Shown piece after piece: positions 61,857 through 64,000 of a stretch of DNA of 64,000 nucleotides. The position numbers and the translations under genes were made by a program. The stretch's first letter is position 1. Each line of letters begins with the position of its first letter. The DNA is from an alpha proteobacterium SCGC AAA288-E13 (GTDB lineage: Bacteria; Pseudomonadota; Alphaproteobacteria; Pelagibacterales; Pelagibacteraceae): NCBI GenBank assembly GCA_000504605.1, contig AZHQ01000001.1:35568-99567 (forward strand). The letters run 5' to 3'. Under the pieces are notes generated by a model that made no database searches, had not been told where the DNA came from, and worked only from the letters and a program-made list of their open reading frames with translations.

Positions 61857-63136
61857 TTTAAATTCAATACTTCACCACAAAGATATAAAGATCCGCAAAT
61901 AAAAATAATTGCATTTTCGTCCTCTTTTGCAATGAATTGCAGGGAGCTTTGAATAGAGGATTCAGTTTTAGATTTAATTCCAATTGTTTCTATAATTTGA
62001 TTCAGTTTTTCCTTTTTTATAAAATTTTCTTGATTAGGAATATCAACAGCAATAATTAAACTTAATTTATTTTTAAATTGACTAATAAATTCTGCATGAT
62101 CTTTATTCGCCATCATTCCAAGGATCATATAAATTTTTTTATTTTTATCTAAAGTATCAAGATATTTTGTTAGAACTGACGCAGCTAAAGTATTATGGCC
62201 ACCGTCCAAAATAATCTCATTATTATTGAAAATATAATTTCTTAATTTACCTTTCGAAATTTTTTGAAGCCTACCTTCAATTTTAATTTTAGAGAGAGCA
62301 GTGATTATATGCGATTGATTAACTTTAAATTGATCTAATTCTTTAACCGTTGCAATAGCCGTTGATATATTTCCATATTGATGATCGCCTAACAAATTAG
62401 GTTTTGGTAATGACAATGAACCTGAATTATCGATAAAATCAAAGCCATTTGGAGTTTTTTTGTATTTAAAATCTTTTCCAAAAATTATTTTTTTTGATGA
62501 ATTTGAACGAATTATTTTATTAATTTTATTTAAGATTTCCAAAGAAGTTTGTTCAGAAACAATGATTTTAGAGCTGTTTAAAAGTTTGGAACATTTTTCA
62601 AAAATTATTTCATCAATAGTTCCTTCCTTTAAAAAATCTTTATGATCCATACCGATGGGGCTTATAATCGATGCAATATTTTTATTTAAAACATTAGAGG
62701 CATCTAACCTAAAAAAAAGACCTGCTTCTAGTATATTTAGGTGGGCCTTTGTTCTTGCGGCTTCTAAGAAAAAAGCAGCAGTAACAATTTCATGAAAAGT
62801 AATTGGTTGACCTTTGTTAACTTTTTCCACTTCACTTAAAAGTTTATATAATCTATCATCATTGATTTGTTCGCCAGAGAAATAGTATCGTTCGTTAAAT
62901 TTTCTAACAGAAGGGCTTATATGCATATTTACTTTATAACCCGCGTTTTCATATATCTCTCTCAAAGTTGAACAGATTGAAAATTTACCGTTTGTTCCAA
63001 CAACTTGAATACAGTTTTGAAGTTTTTTTTCAGGATTGTTTAAGGATTTTAATAAACGTTGAATTCTGTATAGGGAAAGATCAATTAACTTAGGGTGTAG
63101 TCGAAGCAATTTTTTGAGTATCTTCTTGATTTTCAT
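61853..63136 (-). CDS. folC: Folylpolyglutamate/dihydrofolate synthase
   Basis: This 427-residue Mur-ligase-fold enzyme has the P-loop VVGTNGKFSICSTL, HISPSVRKFNERYYFSG, ASIISPIGMDHKDFL and LDGGHNTLAASVL. It adds glutamates to folates and, in bifunctional forms, makes dihydrofolate from dihydropteroate. The start at ATG 63136 overlaps the end of accD by 47 bases. The accD-folC order is conserved in alphaproteobacteria. Its N-terminal 20 residues are rich in Lys and Leu. Confidence 0.93.
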   Translation of the reverse strand: MKIKKILKKLLRLHPKLIDLSLYRIQRLLKSLNNPEKKLQNCIQVVGTNGKFSICSTLREIYENAGYKVNMHISPSVRKFNERYYFSGEQINDDRLYKLLSEVEKVNKGQPITFHEIVTAAFFLEAARTKAHLNILEAGLFFRLDASNVLNKNIASIISPIGMDHKDFLKEGTIDEIIFEKCSKLLNSSKIIVSEQTSLEILNKINKIIRSNSSKKIIFGKDFKYKKTPNGFDFIDNSGSLSLPKPNLLGDHQYGNISTAIATVKELDQFKVNQSHIITALSKIKIEGRLQKISKGKLRNYIFNNNEIILDGGHNTLAASVLTKYLDTLDKNKKIYMILGMMANKDHAEFISQFKNKLSLIIAVDIPNQENFIKKEKLNQIIETIGIKSKTESSIQSSLQFIAKEDENAIIFICGSLYLCGEVLNLN

Positions 63137-64000
63137 ATATTGCTTTAATTGATGTGACTTTGTTTTTCTTTAGCAAAATGGTAATTAGAGTTCCAATAGT
63201 ATTTCTTAAATCTTTTCTAGATACAACTAAATCAATTCCACCATGATCTTTAATATATTCTGCTGTTTGAAACCCTTCTGGTAGTGTTTCACCAATTGTT
63301 TGTTCTATAACTCTCCTTCCAGCAAAACCAATTGTAGCTTTCGGCTCTGCGATAAGAATATCTCCAATCATAGCCCAAGAAGCAGAAACTCCTCCCGTAG
63401 TGGGATTGGTTAAAACAACAATATAAGGAATGTTATTTTTTTTAAGTTCATTGACCGCTAAAACAGTTCTGGCCATCTGTTGAAGGGCTATTGCGCTTTC
63501 CATCATGCGTTGTCCTCCAGAACAACTGAAAAATATAAACGGTGTTTGATTATCAATTGCATGTTGGACTCCATAAATAAAAGCTTCTCCCGATGCTGAA
63601 CCAACCGATCCTCCAATGAATGAAAAGTTTTGAGCTCCAACAGTTACATTAATCCCATTTAATTTTCCACTGGCAATCATAACAGCATCTTTCTGTCCGG
63701 TTGATTTTCTTGCTGCTGCCAATCGATCAGTATATTTTCTTGTGTCAACAAAATTTAATGGATCATCAGGAGGTGAAGGAGTTTTTAAAATCTCATATTC
63801 ATTATTATCCAAGAAAATTCTGAATCGATCTCGACACGAGACTTTTTGATGTGTTTCACATTTAGGACAAACAAAAAAATTGTTATAAAGATCTTCTTTA
63901 TAAATTAATTGCTGGCAATTACATGTTGTCCATAAACTATCATTTTCAGTTTTTGGTTGTCTTTTTAATAAGGTTTTAAGTCCGGGTTTTATAAACTTAG
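63090..64000 (-). CDS. accD: Acetyl-CoA carboxylase carboxyltransferase beta subunit, start outside the window
   Basis: About 303 residues are visible; the frame is open at the right edge and the start lies just beyond 64000. The domain shows DPLNFVDTRKYTDRLAAARK, FIGGSVGSASGEAF, FFSCSGGQRMMESAIALQQM, NPTTGGVSASWA and IGFAGRRVIEQTIGETLPEGFQ-type sequence, the carboxyltransferase of fatty acid synthesis. The N-terminal zinc ribbon reads WTTCNCQQLIY then VCPKCE. The first pair is C-x-C where the family normally has C-x-x-C. The alpha subunit AccA is not in the window. Confidence 0.93.
   Translation of the reverse strand, partial: KFIKPGLKTLLKRQPKTENDSLWTTCNCQQLIYKEDLYNNFFVCPKCETHQKVSCRDRFRIFLDNNEYEILKTPSPPDDPLNFVDTRKYTDRLAAARKSTGQKDAVMIASGKLNGINVTVGAQNFSFIGGSVGSASGEAFIYGVQHAIDNQTPFIFFSCSGGQRMMESAIALQQMARTVLAVNELKKNNIPYIVVLTNPTTGGVSASWAMIGDILIAEPKATIGFAGRRVIEQTIGETLPEGFQTAEYIKDHGGIDLVVSRKDLRNTIGTLITILLKKNKVTSIKAIYENQEDTQKIASTTP

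Overview
The window is a gene-dense, very AT-rich stretch of an alphaproteobacterial chromosome. Most intergenic gaps are short, many genes overlap by 1 to 20 bases, and A/T-ending codons dominate. Class I lysyl-tRNA synthetase, RegA/ActR and ChvG/ChvI regulators, the ATPase inhibitor zeta subunit, a deoxyhypusine-synthase-like polyamine gene, AmgK/MurU recycling enzymes and an accD-folC pair together point to a streamlined marine alphaproteobacterium of the SAR11/Pelagibacterales type. That placement is inferred from gene content and was not tested with a tree. I see no insertion sequence, prophage, CRISPR array or rRNA.

Layout. 1-4985 (minus): TrkH, AmpG-like permease, cytosolic NlpC/P60 peptidase and a TPR sulfotransferase cut by the window edge. 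5083-10541: lysK-pyrD, ccdA with a TSUP exporter, rpmB and a queuosine-precursor transporter. 10538-13641 (minus): polyamine operon (ornithine decarboxylase, homospermidine-synthase-like, ureohydrolase). 13814-21019: regA, bioY, an orphan ABC ATPase, polA and chvI-chvG. 21071-27377: ahcY, then tsaE-amgK-murU, gpmA, cutA, a VanZ-like protein, the zeta subunit, a thermonuclease-like protein and a transglycosylase-like lipoprotein. 27367-32650 (minus): msrA, mercaptopyruvate sulfurtransferase, and an RND pump with an unusually short adaptor. 32696-35108: EamA transporter, AlkA glycosylase and a GT17 glycosyltransferase. 35117-43282: purine block (guanine deaminase, xanthine dehydrogenase, cytochrome-less urate hydroxylase, UraH, UraD, a phosphoribosyltransferase and an NCS2 permease), enough on paper to carry guanine to allantoin.

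43422-54194: a small lipoprotein, an AlgH-family protein with an apparent signal peptide, tRNA-Arg(CCT), nnrE, hsp20, oligopeptidase B, a J-domain protein, a GT9 enzyme, a DapA-family lyase, Cfa, a very lysine-rich coiled-coil protein with 45-bp tandem repeats, acylphosphatase, pcm and a pentapeptide-repeat protein. 54249-57745: nadE split by a frameshift, then tldD and pmbA. 57746-64000: an interrupted tiny gene, a nuclease group (RmuC, a Cys-rich PD-(D/E)XK protein, an exonuclease I homologue), trxA, folC and accD (cut at the right edge).

The points most worth a second look are the nadE frameshift, whose local layout resembles the prfB programmed frameshift site; the lysine-rich repeat protein at 51482-52690; the nuclease group at 58081-61447; the hairpin-less RND adaptor; the urate hydroxylase without its cytochrome domain; and the exported-looking AlgH protein. 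No single gene set here is clearly a wholly new system.
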